Below, in pieces: positions 8,756 through 16,760 of a DNA stretch of 64,000 nucleotides. The number at the start of each line of letters is the position of its first letter. Position 1 is the first letter of the stretch. Origin of the DNA: Yoonia litorea (lineage in GTDB: Bacteria > Pseudomonadota > Alphaproteobacteria > Rhodobacterales > Rhodobacteraceae); contig NZ_FOZM01000002.1 of assembly GCF_900114675.1 (NCBI RefSeq), positions 372,001 through 436,000 of the forward strand, in the 5' to 3' direction. The notes beneath the pieces are model-generated. The model was not told where the DNA came from. It saw only the letters and a program-made list of their open reading frames with translations, and made no database searches. The translations under genes and the position numbers were made by a program.

Positions 8756-10690
8756 TCAGTGATCGCGCCGTGCCGACAAATAATCATCGGTTGTTCGCGG
8801 GCGAGGACGTTCGCCGCCGCTGAGCGGTTGGTCCTCGCTGTGCATCTGGTGAGCGACGCGGCAGTCATCACACATCTGGATCATCGCCAGTCTATCAGAG
8901 CCTGCAAACATACTGTGGCCCGCCAGCTTTTCTGTGATCCGGTCGATCGTCTTCTTTGAGCCGAACAGCGTGTTGCACGAAATGCAGGCAAATGGCTCTT
9001 CCTCATTGAGAATGCGTTGCTCAAGGGCTGCGTCTGTCAGATCGAATTGTGGGGTCAGGCTGATTGCCTTCTCGGGACAGATCGTGGCGCAGATTCCGCA
9101 TTGCAAGCAGGCGTCTTCCTGAAAGCGCAACTGAGGTTTGTCCGAGTTATCACCCAATGCGCCAGAGGGGCATAGCGAAACACATGAGAGGCACAGCGTG
9201 CAGCTATCTGTATCAACAGCGATTGCGCCATAAGGTGCGCCCGTTGGAAGGGCAACGATATCCTGTTCGGGATTGAGTGCCTTCGCTGCTGTGCGCGCAA
9301 TTTGGCGACGGCTGCCAAGCGGTCTGACCGACTGGTGTTGAGGAGGCATTGTCCCGGCTTCGAATACATCAGCCAAGGTTTCAGGGTCGGCGATATCTGC
9401 GATGAGTATCCGTGTCTTTCCAGCCAAGGCGGTCGCAAGCGCAACTTGAGATGCGATTGCATCCCGATCTGCCAGCGGTCCGGGGAGAATAGCAATCTCG
9501 ACGAATCCGGCAGCTGCCGCTGCCAATATCTCTGCGTGACCGAAAGTGCCGACAGCCGTCACGTGGAGCGGGATGACGTCAGCATCCAAGCCATCGTAGT
9601 GACGGCGCACGAGGCGGATCATTTCAGCGCCATGCCCATCATGGATCAGCAGCTTTGGAGCCTCTACACCATTTGCTATGATTGTTTGTGCAAGGGATTG
9701 GACACGTCTGATCGTCACTGAAGTCGGCGGAGCATCATAGCGGATTGCCTCAGACGGGCATGCGGCAGCACAAGCGCCACATCCCGCGCAAACCATCGGA
9801 TCAATCGAAACATGGTCCCCATTCGGAGAGATTGCCCCCGTCGGGCACAGATCAAGACACCGAGAGCAACCGGTCTGTCCGGCCCTTGAATGGGCACAAA
9901 GCAATGCTTCGGTCTGCACATATAGCGGTTTTTCAAAGGTGCCTGTGAGATGTGATGCGGCAAGCACCGCTGCGGAAACGGCCGCAGGGTGTGCAGGATC
10001 AGCACGCAGGTAGCCTTCTCGTTTTTCGTGGGCCGGGAATAGCGGTGTGTCACCGCGTAAATCGAGGATCACGTCACAGGTTGACCGTCCGCCGTCACGT
10101 GGCTCGGATAGGGTTGGCACTTCACTTGAGCCCGGATGAGGCAATTGCAGCGCATCAAGCGTGACGTCGAACTGGCCCAACGCACCTGTGGCGCTTCGCA
10201 ATTTTCCGACGATGACTTCAACGCCATCAATATCAGGCTGGTTGTCACTGCCTTTAAGCAAAAGCGTCACGCTGAGATACGGTGCCAACTGTCTGGCAGC
10301 CTCTGTCGCAACGGCTTGATCGCCTACGACAAGGCATCTGCCTTCAGAAATGACGTCAAGCGTTTTGGCCGGCGCTGCGGGCGTTGCCGCGTCATTGAGC
10401 AGGGCGGCGAGCTTTGCCAGTGGTGCGGGGTGCTGGCCCGACCATCCTGAGACCGCTCGCAGGTCAACGACAGCCGGTGCAGGGACATCACTATCGTAGG
10501 CGCGGGCTTCGAAATGTTCGATGCTTTTATGGCAGCAGATAACCTGCGCCACGTCTTCTGGCGAAAGCTTGGTGGCATCGCACATAAAATGAGACGCGAA
10601 CCGCACTTGATGCGGTGTCATGGTTGATAGCGTTCTGGCCTGATCAGCGGACAAACCTGTGCATGGACAGATCATGAATTCCACGGTCAT
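8756..10690 (-). CDS. Multi-cluster 4Fe-4S ferredoxin-type protein of the formate dehydrogenase locus
   Basis: This 644-aa soluble protein has two separate ferredoxin-like pairs. Residues 275-311 contain CSRCLDLCP and CAGCGACAAACP, and residues 497-540 contain CTLCLSCVSLCP and CLQCGICATICP, giving four predicted [4Fe-4S] sites. Extra CxxC pairs occur at 569-572 and 607-610, with CPC near the N terminus. The part between the ferredoxin pairs resembles a pyridine-nucleotide or Rossmann-like region but lacks a clean motif. The ATG at 10690 is chosen over an upstream frame extension because a GGGAGGG site precedes it by seven bases. It is the first gene of the leftward operon, divergent from the DUF3305 operon, and is probably an electron carrier or maturation scaffold. 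Confidence 0.87.
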   Translation of the reverse strand: MTVEFMICPCTGLSADQARTLSTMTPHQVRFASHFMCDATKLSPEDVAQVICCHKSIEHFEARAYDSDVPAPAVVDLRAVSGWSGQHPAPLAKLAALLNDAATPAAPAKTLDVISEGRCLVVGDQAVATEAARQLAPYLSVTLLLKGSDNQPDIDGVEVIVGKLRSATGALGQFDVTLDALQLPHPGSSEVPTLSEPRDGGRSTCDVILDLRGDTPLFPAHEKREGYLRADPAHPAAVSAAVLAASHLTGTFEKPLYVQTEALLCAHSRAGQTGCSRCLDLCPTGAISPNGDHVSIDPMVCAGCGACAAACPSEAIRYDAPPTSVTIRRVQSLAQTIIANGVEAPKLLIHDGHGAEMIRLVRRHYDGLDADVIPLHVTAVGTFGHAEILAAAAAGFVEIAILPGPLADRDAIASQVALATALAGKTRILIADIADPETLADVFEAGTMPPQHQSVRPLGSRRQIARTAAKALNPEQDIVALPTGAPYGAIAVDTDSCTLCLSCVSLCPSGALGDNSDKPQLRFQEDACLQCGICATICPEKAISLTPQFDLTDAALEQRILNEEEPFACISCNTLFGSKKTIDRITEKLAGHSMFAGSDRLAMIQMCDDCRVAHQMHSEDQPLSGGERPRPRTTDDYLSARRDH

Positions 10691-10821
10691 CGGTGCCCTC
10701 CCACGCCACAGTTGCAGCGGCTTATGAAACATCTCTTTCGGGCGACAGCATAAGCACAGCTTTGGAATGGCAACAATTCGGCTGGGGTGCGGCGGAACCG
10801 CCCACTTGGGCGATGAAAATG

Positions 10822-10850
10822 TGATCAGAAAAAATATAGTATTTTGATCA
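10822..10850. promoter_or_regulatory. AT-rich dyad in the divergent formate dehydrogenase promoter region
   Basis: TGATCA occurs at 10822-10827 and again at 10845-10850. Between and overlapping them is the symmetrical AAAATA-TAG-TATTTT (10831-10845). It lies in the roughly 286-bp space between the divergent Fe-S protein and DUF3305 genes, the only gap able to hold both promoters. A regulator site is inferred from symmetry and position only. Confidence 0.45.
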
Positions 10851-10976
10851 GCTTACAGTTTTTTCCATCGTTATCAGCCGGTTGTATGCAATGGTGCGCA
10901 AATTGTCGCGTAGGATAAAATCAAAATGCGTCAAGAGCATTCACATACTATTGTAGATTGTGAAGGGAACGATTGG

Positions 10977-11543
10977 ATGAATGCTTTAGCCGAGCATAAG
11001 ACCTGCACACTTCCGGTCGGAATTGTGATGCAGAAGAAGCCAGGAGTAACGCGTTGGGCCAAGTGGACATGGTCGGCGCGCGCTGTGATTCCGGGTGCTG
11101 CGCCTGCTGATTGGGTTGAAATGCGCCGCGACGGCGATTGCGTGGAATATCATGCCGCCACGCGTTCGATCGAGCTCTTTTCCACTGATACCGAAGCTTA
11201 CCTTCACGGCCTACATGCCCGTGATCCCTCAGTTTACGTGATTCTCAGGCCTGTGGAGGCAGGAGTGCCTCTTGATGTCATCCTTGTCACCGTGTCGCCC
11301 TACGAAGCTCAGGACTACGCAGACAGTGGCGAAGAGATGATCGAAAAGGTTCCAATGCCGCCTGTGGTGAGGGAATGGGTTGAGGATTTTATTTCGGCGC
11401 ATCATCGCGAAGAGACATTCAAAAAGCGACAGCGTGACAAGAAGCGGATCGATCTTGTGCAAGACGGCATCGGTGATGCGCGGTTGGCGCAGACCGCCGA
11501 TGTCTATGCATCGCCGCAACGACTCAAGGGACGTCTGCAATGA
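10977..11543 (+). CDS. DUF3305 family protein
   Basis: This 188-aa soluble protein matches the DUF3305 family, found beside formate dehydrogenase subunits in proteobacteria. The conserved N-terminal region is LPVGIVMQKKPGVTRWAKWTW, followed by WVEMRRDGDCVEYHAATRSIELF and the central domain YEAQDYADSGEEMIEKVPMP. An in-frame ATG exists at 10926, but the ATG at 10977 has GAAGGGA eight bases upstream and fits the family start better. It begins the rightward operon and overlaps the next gene by four bases. Function is unknown; an assembly or regulatory role is inferred from consistent co-occurrence. Confidence 0.87.
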   Translation: MNALAEHKTCTLPVGIVMQKKPGVTRWAKWTWSARAVIPGAAPADWVEMRRDGDCVEYHAATRSIELFSTDTEAYLHGLHARDPSVYVILRPVEAGVPLDVILVTVSPYEAQDYADSGEEMIEKVPMPPVVREWVEDFISAHHREETFKKRQRDKKRIDLVQDGIGDARLAQTADVYASPQRLKGRLQ

Positions 11544-12151
11544 CCGAATTGAGTTTCTGGGAACAACGCAAGCGCGGTATTGCAGCTGAACAGACAGCCG
11601 AAATGCAGCAGCGCAAAGAAGCCGACGCTCGCGCTTGCGAAAATGAATTCGAACACCGGTCCGACGCAGACATTCTCGCAGAGCTTGGTCTGCCGGAACC
11701 GGAAGGGATTGAGACTGCTGAACAGGTTCGCGCGTTCTTGAGCCACACCCTCCCCCAACGTCTCAAGGTGCGCGCTTTACGAAAACTTTGGCGTCTCAAT
11801 CCCGCTTTGGCTAACCTCGACGGTCTTGTGGACTACGGTGAGGACTTCACTGATAGCGCCACAGTGGTCGAGAACCTGCAGACAGCCTACCAGGTTGGCA
11901 AAGGTATGTTGCGCGATCTTCTCGAAGATACGCCCGAGACAGACGTCCAGCCAACAGACACACCCGATGAAGAAACACTCGACGCGGTCGCTTCCTCGTC
12001 GTCGGACACCGATTCACCTCCCACGGTTTCCGACACTGTCCCGATAGACCCAGCCTTTGCTGCGCAAGAGGAAGCGACCGCATTTGAAACACCGCCACGC
12101 CGCTTCATGCGGTTCAGCTTTGAGCCCGAGACAGACCGAGGAGCCGCATGA
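11540..12151 (+). CDS. DUF3306 family protein
   Basis: This 203-aa protein follows the DUF3305 gene with an ATGA overlap. The conserved N-terminal FWEQRKRGIAAE and the central FLSHTLPQRLKVRALRKLWRLNP with LDGLVDYGEDFTD identify DUF3306. The C-terminal 70 residues are acidic and rich in Thr, Asp and Ser, so that part is probably disordered. No catalytic residues are evident. The stop overlaps the chaperone gene start. DUF3305 and DUF3306 pair with membrane formate dehydrogenases, but their roles have not been established to my knowledge. Confidence 0.87.
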   Translation: MTELSFWEQRKRGIAAEQTAEMQQRKEADARACENEFEHRSDADILAELGLPEPEGIETAEQVRAFLSHTLPQRLKVRALRKLWRLNPALANLDGLVDYGEDFTDSATVVENLQTAYQVGKGMLRDLLEDTPETDVQPTDTPDEETLDAVASSSSDTDSPPTVSDTVPIDPAFAAQEEATAFETPPRRFMRFSFEPETDRGAA

Positions 12152-12756
12152 CCGTGACCGCTGATATCGCGCTTGCACCCGAAGACCGCCAGCGTGCGGA
12201 CCTTTACAATTTTCTGGGTGTCCTTTTGGCGTCGCCACCGGACGAGCTTTTGCTCGAACAGGTCAAGGGCCTTTCCGGCGATCAAACGCCGTTGGGCGAA
12301 GCAATCACTACACTGGCGAAACTCGCGAGGGTCACTAAGCCGAAAATGGCAGCACGCGAGTTCAATGCCCTGTTTATCGGTATGAGCCGCGGCGAATTGC
12401 TTCCCTATGCGAGCTACTACATGACGGGCTTTTTGAATGAAAAGCCGCTCGCGCTATTGCGTCAGGACATGGCAAAGCATGGACTGGCGCGGTCTGAAAA
12501 AGTGTTCGAGCCCGAAGATAATATCGCCAGCCTGATGGAAATGATGGGCGCGATGATTGCTGGTCGTTTTGATCAACCGATCCCGCTTGATGCGCAACGC
12601 GCCTTTTTCAACCGTCATATCGCGCCATGGGCACGTCTTTTCTTCTCCGATCTCGAAGCCGCGAAAGCCTCGGTCTTTTACGCCCCTGTCGGGACCGTGG
12701 GCCGGATTTTCATCGAGATTGAAGCAGAAGCCTTCCGGCTTGCCGGAGAGGCATGA
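12148..12756 (+). CDS. TorD/DmsD-family molybdoenzyme chaperone
   Basis: This 202-aa all-helical cytoplasmic chaperone belongs to the TorD/NarJ family. Chaperones of this family bind the Tat signal of the large molybdo/tungsto subunit and delay export until the cofactor is inserted. The diagnostic region is ARLFFSDLEAAKAS, preceded by E-P-E-D-N and FFNRHIAPWARLFF (about residues 152-165), matching the ExPxDH and helix motifs of the family. Its partner is most likely the formate dehydrogenase alpha subunit two genes downstream. Translation is coupled to DUF3306 by an ATGA overlap. Confidence 0.9.
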   Translation: MTVTADIALAPEDRQRADLYNFLGVLLASPPDELLLEQVKGLSGDQTPLGEAITTLAKLARVTKPKMAAREFNALFIGMSRGELLPYASYYMTGFLNEKPLALLRQDMAKHGLARSEKVFEPEDNIASLMEMMGAMIAGRFDQPIPLDAQRAFFNRHIAPWARLFFSDLEAAKASVFYAPVGTVGRIFIEIEAEAFRLAGEA

Positions 12757-12800
12757 ATTACGCCGCCTTCCCTGTTGAGAGCAGGGGAGCGGTTCACGAC

Positions 12801-12818
12801 GGGGTAGTGCACTGCCCC
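12801..12818 (+). other. Perfect stem in the leader before the small Tat gene
   Basis: GGGGTAGTGCACTGCCCC is a self-complementary 18-mer (one G-U pair on the RNA). It lies 20 bases before the start codon of the 65-aa Tat protein and just upstream of its ribosome site. It could modulate expression within the operon; there is no T tract. Confidence 0.4.
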
Positions 12819-12838
12819 ACATTGAAAGGAGGGTACAT

Positions 12839-13036
12839 ATGGCCCCCAAAACCGAAGAAAAGCGCTCGGGCAACCGTCGCGATTTCCTCAAACTCTCGGT
12901 CACAGCCGCGCCAGCCGCCGCTGTTGCGCTGGCAGGCAGCGCAGACACGGCAGAGGCAGCGCCAGCTGATCTGTCCAGCGACACACTGCAAGACACAGCG
13001 CAGACACGCGCCTACTACGACAGCGCCCGGTTCTAA
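12839..13036 (+). CDS. Formate dehydrogenase region small Tat-signal protein
   Basis: This 65-aa protein consists mostly of a twin-arginine signal, NRRDFLKLS at residues 12-20, followed by a hydrophobic stretch and AEA-like cleavage site near residue 40. The short mature tail ends in TRAYYDSARF. It belongs to the small family described as formate dehydrogenase region Tat target (TIGR02811), regularly located just before the alpha subunit. It has an excellent AAAGGAGG ribosome site six bases before the ATG. It may act in export or assembly of the dehydrogenase; its role is unproven. Confidence 0.87.
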   Translation: MAPKTEEKRSGNRRDFLKLSVTAAPAAAVALAGSADTAEAAPADLSSDTLQDTAQTRAYYDSARF

Positions 13037-13157
13037 GCCGGACGGTGACACCTTCATGCCTTGAAGCGAATGGTTGCGTGACGCCCGACTGCCAAAAGGA
13101 TTTCGACGATCTCCGCACTTCGAAGGGCACTTCGAAGCAGCATGGGAGGACCTAAAT

Positions 13158-16058
13158 ATGCTTAGGAAAAAGACCAACGGGATTGCGCGACGCTCCCAAC
13201 GGACCTCGATCCTGTCTGATGTGGCCAACACATCAGTTGACCGCCGCGGGTTTCTGCGCGGTTCCGGCCTTGCCATCGGTGGCTTGGCTGCGATTGCTGC
13301 CACTGGCGGCACTGTCCAGAAAGCACAGGCCGCTGGTGCGGCCACGATGGGCAACATTGATCTCAAAAAGACAGTCTGCACACACTGTTCTGTCGGGTGC
13401 ACGGTTGTGGCCGAAGTCTCTGACGGTGTCTGGATCGGACAAGAGCCGGCCTACGATAGCCCGTTCAACCTTGGTGCGCATTGCGCCAAAGGGGCTGCAG
13501 TGCGGGAACACGCCCATGGTGAGCGCCGTCTGAAGTATCCCATGAAGAAAGAGAACGGCGAATGGATCCGTATCTCATGGGAACAGATGATCGACGAAGT
13601 CGGCGACAAGATGCTGAACATTCGCGAAGAAAGCGGCCCCGACAGCGTTTACTGGCTGGGATCGGCCAAGCACAGCAACGAACAAGCCTATCTATTCCGC
13701 AAGTTTGCTGCCTACTGGGGCACGAACAACGTGGATCACCAGGCGCGTATCTGTCACTCAACGACCGTTGCGGGTGTTGCGAATACATGGGGCTACGGCG
13801 CCATGACCAACAGCTACAATGACATCCACAATTCGCAGGCGATCTTCATGATCGGCTCGAACGCGGCAGAAGCGCACCCTGTTTCGATGCAGCATATCTT
13901 GCGCGCCAAGGAACGTAACAACGCGCCTGTGATTGTTTGCGACCCGCGCTTTACGCGCACAGCGGCCCATGCGGACGAATATGTCCGCTTCCGTCCCGGT
14001 TCGGACGTGGCGCTTGTCTGGGGTATTCTGTGGCACATCTTTGAGAATGACTGGCAGGATGATGAATTCATCCGCACCCGCGTATGGGGCATGGACCAGA
14101 TCCGCGAAGAAGTCGCCAAGTGGAACCCGGAAGAAGTCGAGCGCGTAACCGGTACACCCGGAAGCCAGCTTGAGCGCGTGGCCCGTACCCTTGCCAACAA
14201 CCGTCCGGGCACCGTCATTTGGTGCATGGGTGGTACGCAGCACACCAACGGGAACAACAACACCCGCGCTTACTGCATTCTGCAGCTGGCCCTTGGCAAC
14301 ATGGGCACATCGGGTGGCGGTACCAACATCTTCCGTGGCCATGACAACGTGCAAGGTGCCACGGACCTTGGCGTTCTGTCACACACACTGCCGGGCTACT
14401 ATGGCCTTTCAGGAGGTGCATGGGCGCATTGGGCGCGTGTCTGGGGTGAGGATCCAGAGTGGCTGAATGGCCGCTTTGCTAAAATCACCGCCGCAGATGG
14501 TTCAGAGAAGTCATTGCAGAACCTGACCGGTATTCCGGTTTCGCGCTGGATTGACGGTGTTCTTGAAGACAAGGACAACATGGACCAGAACGACAACGTG
14601 CGGGCCATGGTGCTTTGGGGCCACGCGCCGAACTCTCAGACCCGTCAGGTCGAGATGAAAGCCGCGATGGAAAAGCTCGACATGCTTGTCGTGATCGATC
14701 CATTCCCGACAGTGGCATCTGTTTTGAGCGACCGGACCGATAACACCTACCTCATCCCTGCGACGACTCAGTTCGAGTGCCGTGGTTCCGCCACAGCTTC
14801 GAACCGGTCTTTCCAGTGGCGTGAGCAGGTCATTGATCCGCTGTTCGAGAGCAAGCCAGATCACGAGATCATCGCGCTTTTCGCACAGAAGTTCGGCTTC
14901 CATGACCGTCTCTTCCGCAACATTGCCTTGGAAGAAGACGGGCTGACACCAAACCCGGAGGACACACTCCGCGAAATCAACCGCGGTATGTGGACAATCG
15001 GGTACACCGGTCAAAGCCCGGAACGCATCAAGCTGCACATGGAAAACCAGCACACCTTCGACCGCACGACGTTGCAGGCGATTGGTGGACCAGCCGATGG
15101 CGATTACTACGGTCTGCCATGGCCTTGCTGGGGCACTGCAGAGATGAGCCACCCTGGCACACCGAATCTCTATGACATGTCCAAGCCTGTCTCCGAGGGT
15201 GGTCTGACCTTCCGTGCGCGCTTTGGTGTGGAACGTGACGGTGAGAACCTGTTGGCTGAGGGGGTCTATTCCAAGAACTCCGAAATCCAGGACGGCTACC
15301 CTGAGTTCACCATGCAGATGCTGATGGACCTTGGCTGGGATGGTGATCTGACGGATGACGAGCGCGCGGCGATTGACGCTGTGGCCGGTCCGAACACCAA
15401 CTGGAAGACCGACCTTTCGGGCGGTATCCAGCGGGTTGCGATCAAGCACGAATGTGCACCGTTCGGCAACGCCAAGGCGCGGGCCGTGGTCTGGACCTTC
15501 CCGGATCCGATCCCGCTGCACCGTGAGCCGCTTTACACCAACCGTCGTGATCTTGTTGCGGATTATCCGACATATGAGGACCGCAAGTTCTATCGCTTGC
15601 CGACCATGTATGCCTCGATCCAGAAGCAGGATTTCTCACGCGATTACCCGATCATCCTGACCTCTGGTCGCCTTGTCGAATACGAAGGCGGCGGGGACGA
15701 GACCCGGTCCAACCCATGGTTGGCCGAGCTTCAGCAGGACATGTTCGTGGAAATCCATCCGCGCGACGCCAATAATCTTGGTGTCCGTGACGGCGCGCAA
15801 GTCTGGGTCGAAGGACCAGAAGGCGGTCGCGTCAAGGTGATGGCGATGGTGACTGAACGGGTCGGCGAAGGCGTTGCCTTCATGCCGTTCCACTTCGGCG
15901 GGCACTTCCAGGGTGAGGACAGAAGGGACATGTATCCTGCAGGCTCCGATCCTTACGTGCTCGGTGAAAGCACCAATACCGCGCAGACCTATGGCTATGA
16001 CTCCGTGACGCAGATGCAGGAGACGAAAGCCACCCTCTGCAAGATCATGCCAGCGTAA
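13158..16058 (+). CDS. fdhA: Formate dehydrogenase alpha (catalytic) subunit, Cys-type, Tat-exported
   Basis: This 966-aa periplasmic molybdo- or tungstopterin enzyme oxidises formate to CO2. A Tat signal (DRRGFLRGSG, Arg29-Arg30) precedes the [4Fe-4S] site CTHCSVGC (Cys74, 77, 81) and GAHCAKG. The metal-ligating residue is Cys199, encoded by TGT at 13752 in ARICHSTTVAG, where E. coli FdnG has selenocysteine. The conserved His follows directly. The C-terminal cofactor domain with TSGRLVEYEGGGDETRSNP is intact. The start at 13158 has GGGAGGA upstream; an extension to 13074 lacks one. The order alpha-beta-gamma and the TorD-like gene support a membrane-bound, respiratory enzyme facing the periplasm. 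Confidence 0.95.
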   Translation: MLRKKTNGIARRSQRTSILSDVANTSVDRRGFLRGSGLAIGGLAAIAATGGTVQKAQAAGAATMGNIDLKKTVCTHCSVGCTVVAEVSDGVWIGQEPAYDSPFNLGAHCAKGAAVREHAHGERRLKYPMKKENGEWIRISWEQMIDEVGDKMLNIREESGPDSVYWLGSAKHSNEQAYLFRKFAAYWGTNNVDHQARICHSTTVAGVANTWGYGAMTNSYNDIHNSQAIFMIGSNAAEAHPVSMQHILRAKERNNAPVIVCDPRFTRTAAHADEYVRFRPGSDVALVWGILWHIFENDWQDDEFIRTRVWGMDQIREEVAKWNPEEVERVTGTPGSQLERVARTLANNRPGTVIWCMGGTQHTNGNNNTRAYCILQLALGNMGTSGGGTNIFRGHDNVQGATDLGVLSHTLPGYYGLSGGAWAHWARVWGEDPEWLNGRFAKITAADGSEKSLQNLTGIPVSRWIDGVLEDKDNMDQNDNVRAMVLWGHAPNSQTRQVEMKAAMEKLDMLVVIDPFPTVASVLSDRTDNTYLIPATTQFECRGSATASNRSFQWREQVIDPLFESKPDHEIIALFAQKFGFHDRLFRNIALEEDGLTPNPEDTLREINRGMWTIGYTGQSPERIKLHMENQHTFDRTTLQAIGGPADGDYYGLPWPCWGTAEMSHPGTPNLYDMSKPVSEGGLTFRARFGVERDGENLLAEGVYSKNSEIQDGYPEFTMQMLMDLGWDGDLTDDERAAIDAVAGPNTNWKTDLSGGIQRVAIKHECAPFGNAKARAVVWTFPDPIPLHREPLYTNRRDLVADYPTYEDRKFYRLPTMYASIQKQDFSRDYPIILTSGRLVEYEGGGDETRSNPWLAELQQDMFVEIHPRDANNLGVRDGAQVWVEGPEGGRVKVMAMVTERVGEGVAFMPFHFGGHFQGEDRRDMYPAGSDPYVLGESTNTAQTYGYDSVTQMQETKATLCKIMPA

Positions 16059-16070
16059 GGAGACCGTCAA

Positions 16071-16664
16071 ATGGCAAGAGCAAAGTTCCTGTGTGACGCC
16101 GAACGCTGCATCGAATGCAACGCCTGTGTCACCGCTTGTAAGAACGAACATGAGGTGCCTTGGGGGATCAACCGTCGCCGTGTTGTGACCATCAATGATG
16201 GCACGCCCAGCGAAAAGTCGATCTCGGTGGCGTGTATGCATTGTTCAGATGCGCCCTGCATGGCCGTCTGTCCGGTAGATTGCTTCTACCAGACTGCTGA
16301 TGGTGTGGTGCTGCACTCCAAGGATCTGTGTATCGGTTGCGGATACTGCTTCTACGCATGTCCGTTCGGTGCACCTCAGTTCCCAGCGGCAGCCAACTTT
16401 GGCAGCCGTGGCAAGATGGACAAATGTACCTTCTGTGCCGGTGGTCCTGAAGAGAACCACTCGGCTGCGGAATTCGCCAAATACGGGCGCAACCGTATCG
16501 CGGAAGGCAAGCTGCCTGTCTGTGCCGAGATGTGTTCCACGAAAGCCCTCCTCGCTGGTGACGGCGACACGGTGTCGGCCATTTACCGCGAGCGCGTCGT
16601 CGCCCGTGGTTTCGGGTCCGGCGCTTGGGGCTGGGGCACGGCGTATGATGGTCGTGACACCTGA
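16071..16664 (+). CDS. fdh3B: Formate dehydrogenase FDH3 beta (Fe-S) subunit
   Basis: This 197-aa four-cluster ferredoxin-like subunit transfers electrons from the alpha subunit to the membrane subunit. Cysteine motifs in order are CIECNACVTACKNEH (residues 11-25), CMHCSDAPCMAVCP, CIGCGYCFYACPFG, and CTFCAGGPEENHSAAEF followed by CAEMC. There is no signal peptide, which is usual because it is exported in complex with the Tat-bearing alpha subunit. Its length matches the FDH3 type, without the C-terminal membrane helix of E. coli FdnH. It lies 12 bases after the alpha subunit with a good AAGGAGA ribosome site. Confidence 0.94.
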   Translation: MARAKFLCDAERCIECNACVTACKNEHEVPWGINRRRVVTINDGTPSEKSISVACMHCSDAPCMAVCPVDCFYQTADGVVLHSKDLCIGCGYCFYACPFGAPQFPAAANFGSRGKMDKCTFCAGGPEENHSAAEFAKYGRNRIAEGKLPVCAEMCSTKALLAGDGDTVSAIYRERVVARGFGSGAWGWGTAYDGRDT

Positions 16665-16683
16665 TCCATGTGATCTCAAGACT

Positions 16684-16712
16684 GAAAGGGCGCGCCGAGT
16701 GTGCGCCCTTTC
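16684..16712 (+). other. Intercistronic hairpin between fdh beta and gamma genes
   Basis: A 10-bp perfect stem (GAAAGGGCGC at 16684-16693 with GCGCCCTTTC at 16703-16712) sits in the 96-bp gap between the beta and gamma genes. No T tract follows, so an mRNA-stabilising or processing element is likelier than a full terminator. Confidence 0.55.
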
Positions 16713-16760
16713 GAGAAAGATTTTCTATATTTCCGGCATGTTTTCTGGAGGCATACCGCA

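Noticed and set aside
13752-13754. Selenocysteine in the formate dehydrogenase alpha subunit
   Set aside because: The codon at this position is TGT, so cysteine is used and no SECIS element is required.
14511-15521. Long antisense reading frame (336 codons) inside the formate dehydrogenase alpha gene
   Set aside because: It lies wholly opposite a well-identified enzyme, has no family pattern or ribosome site, and reflects the codon bias of a GC-rich gene.
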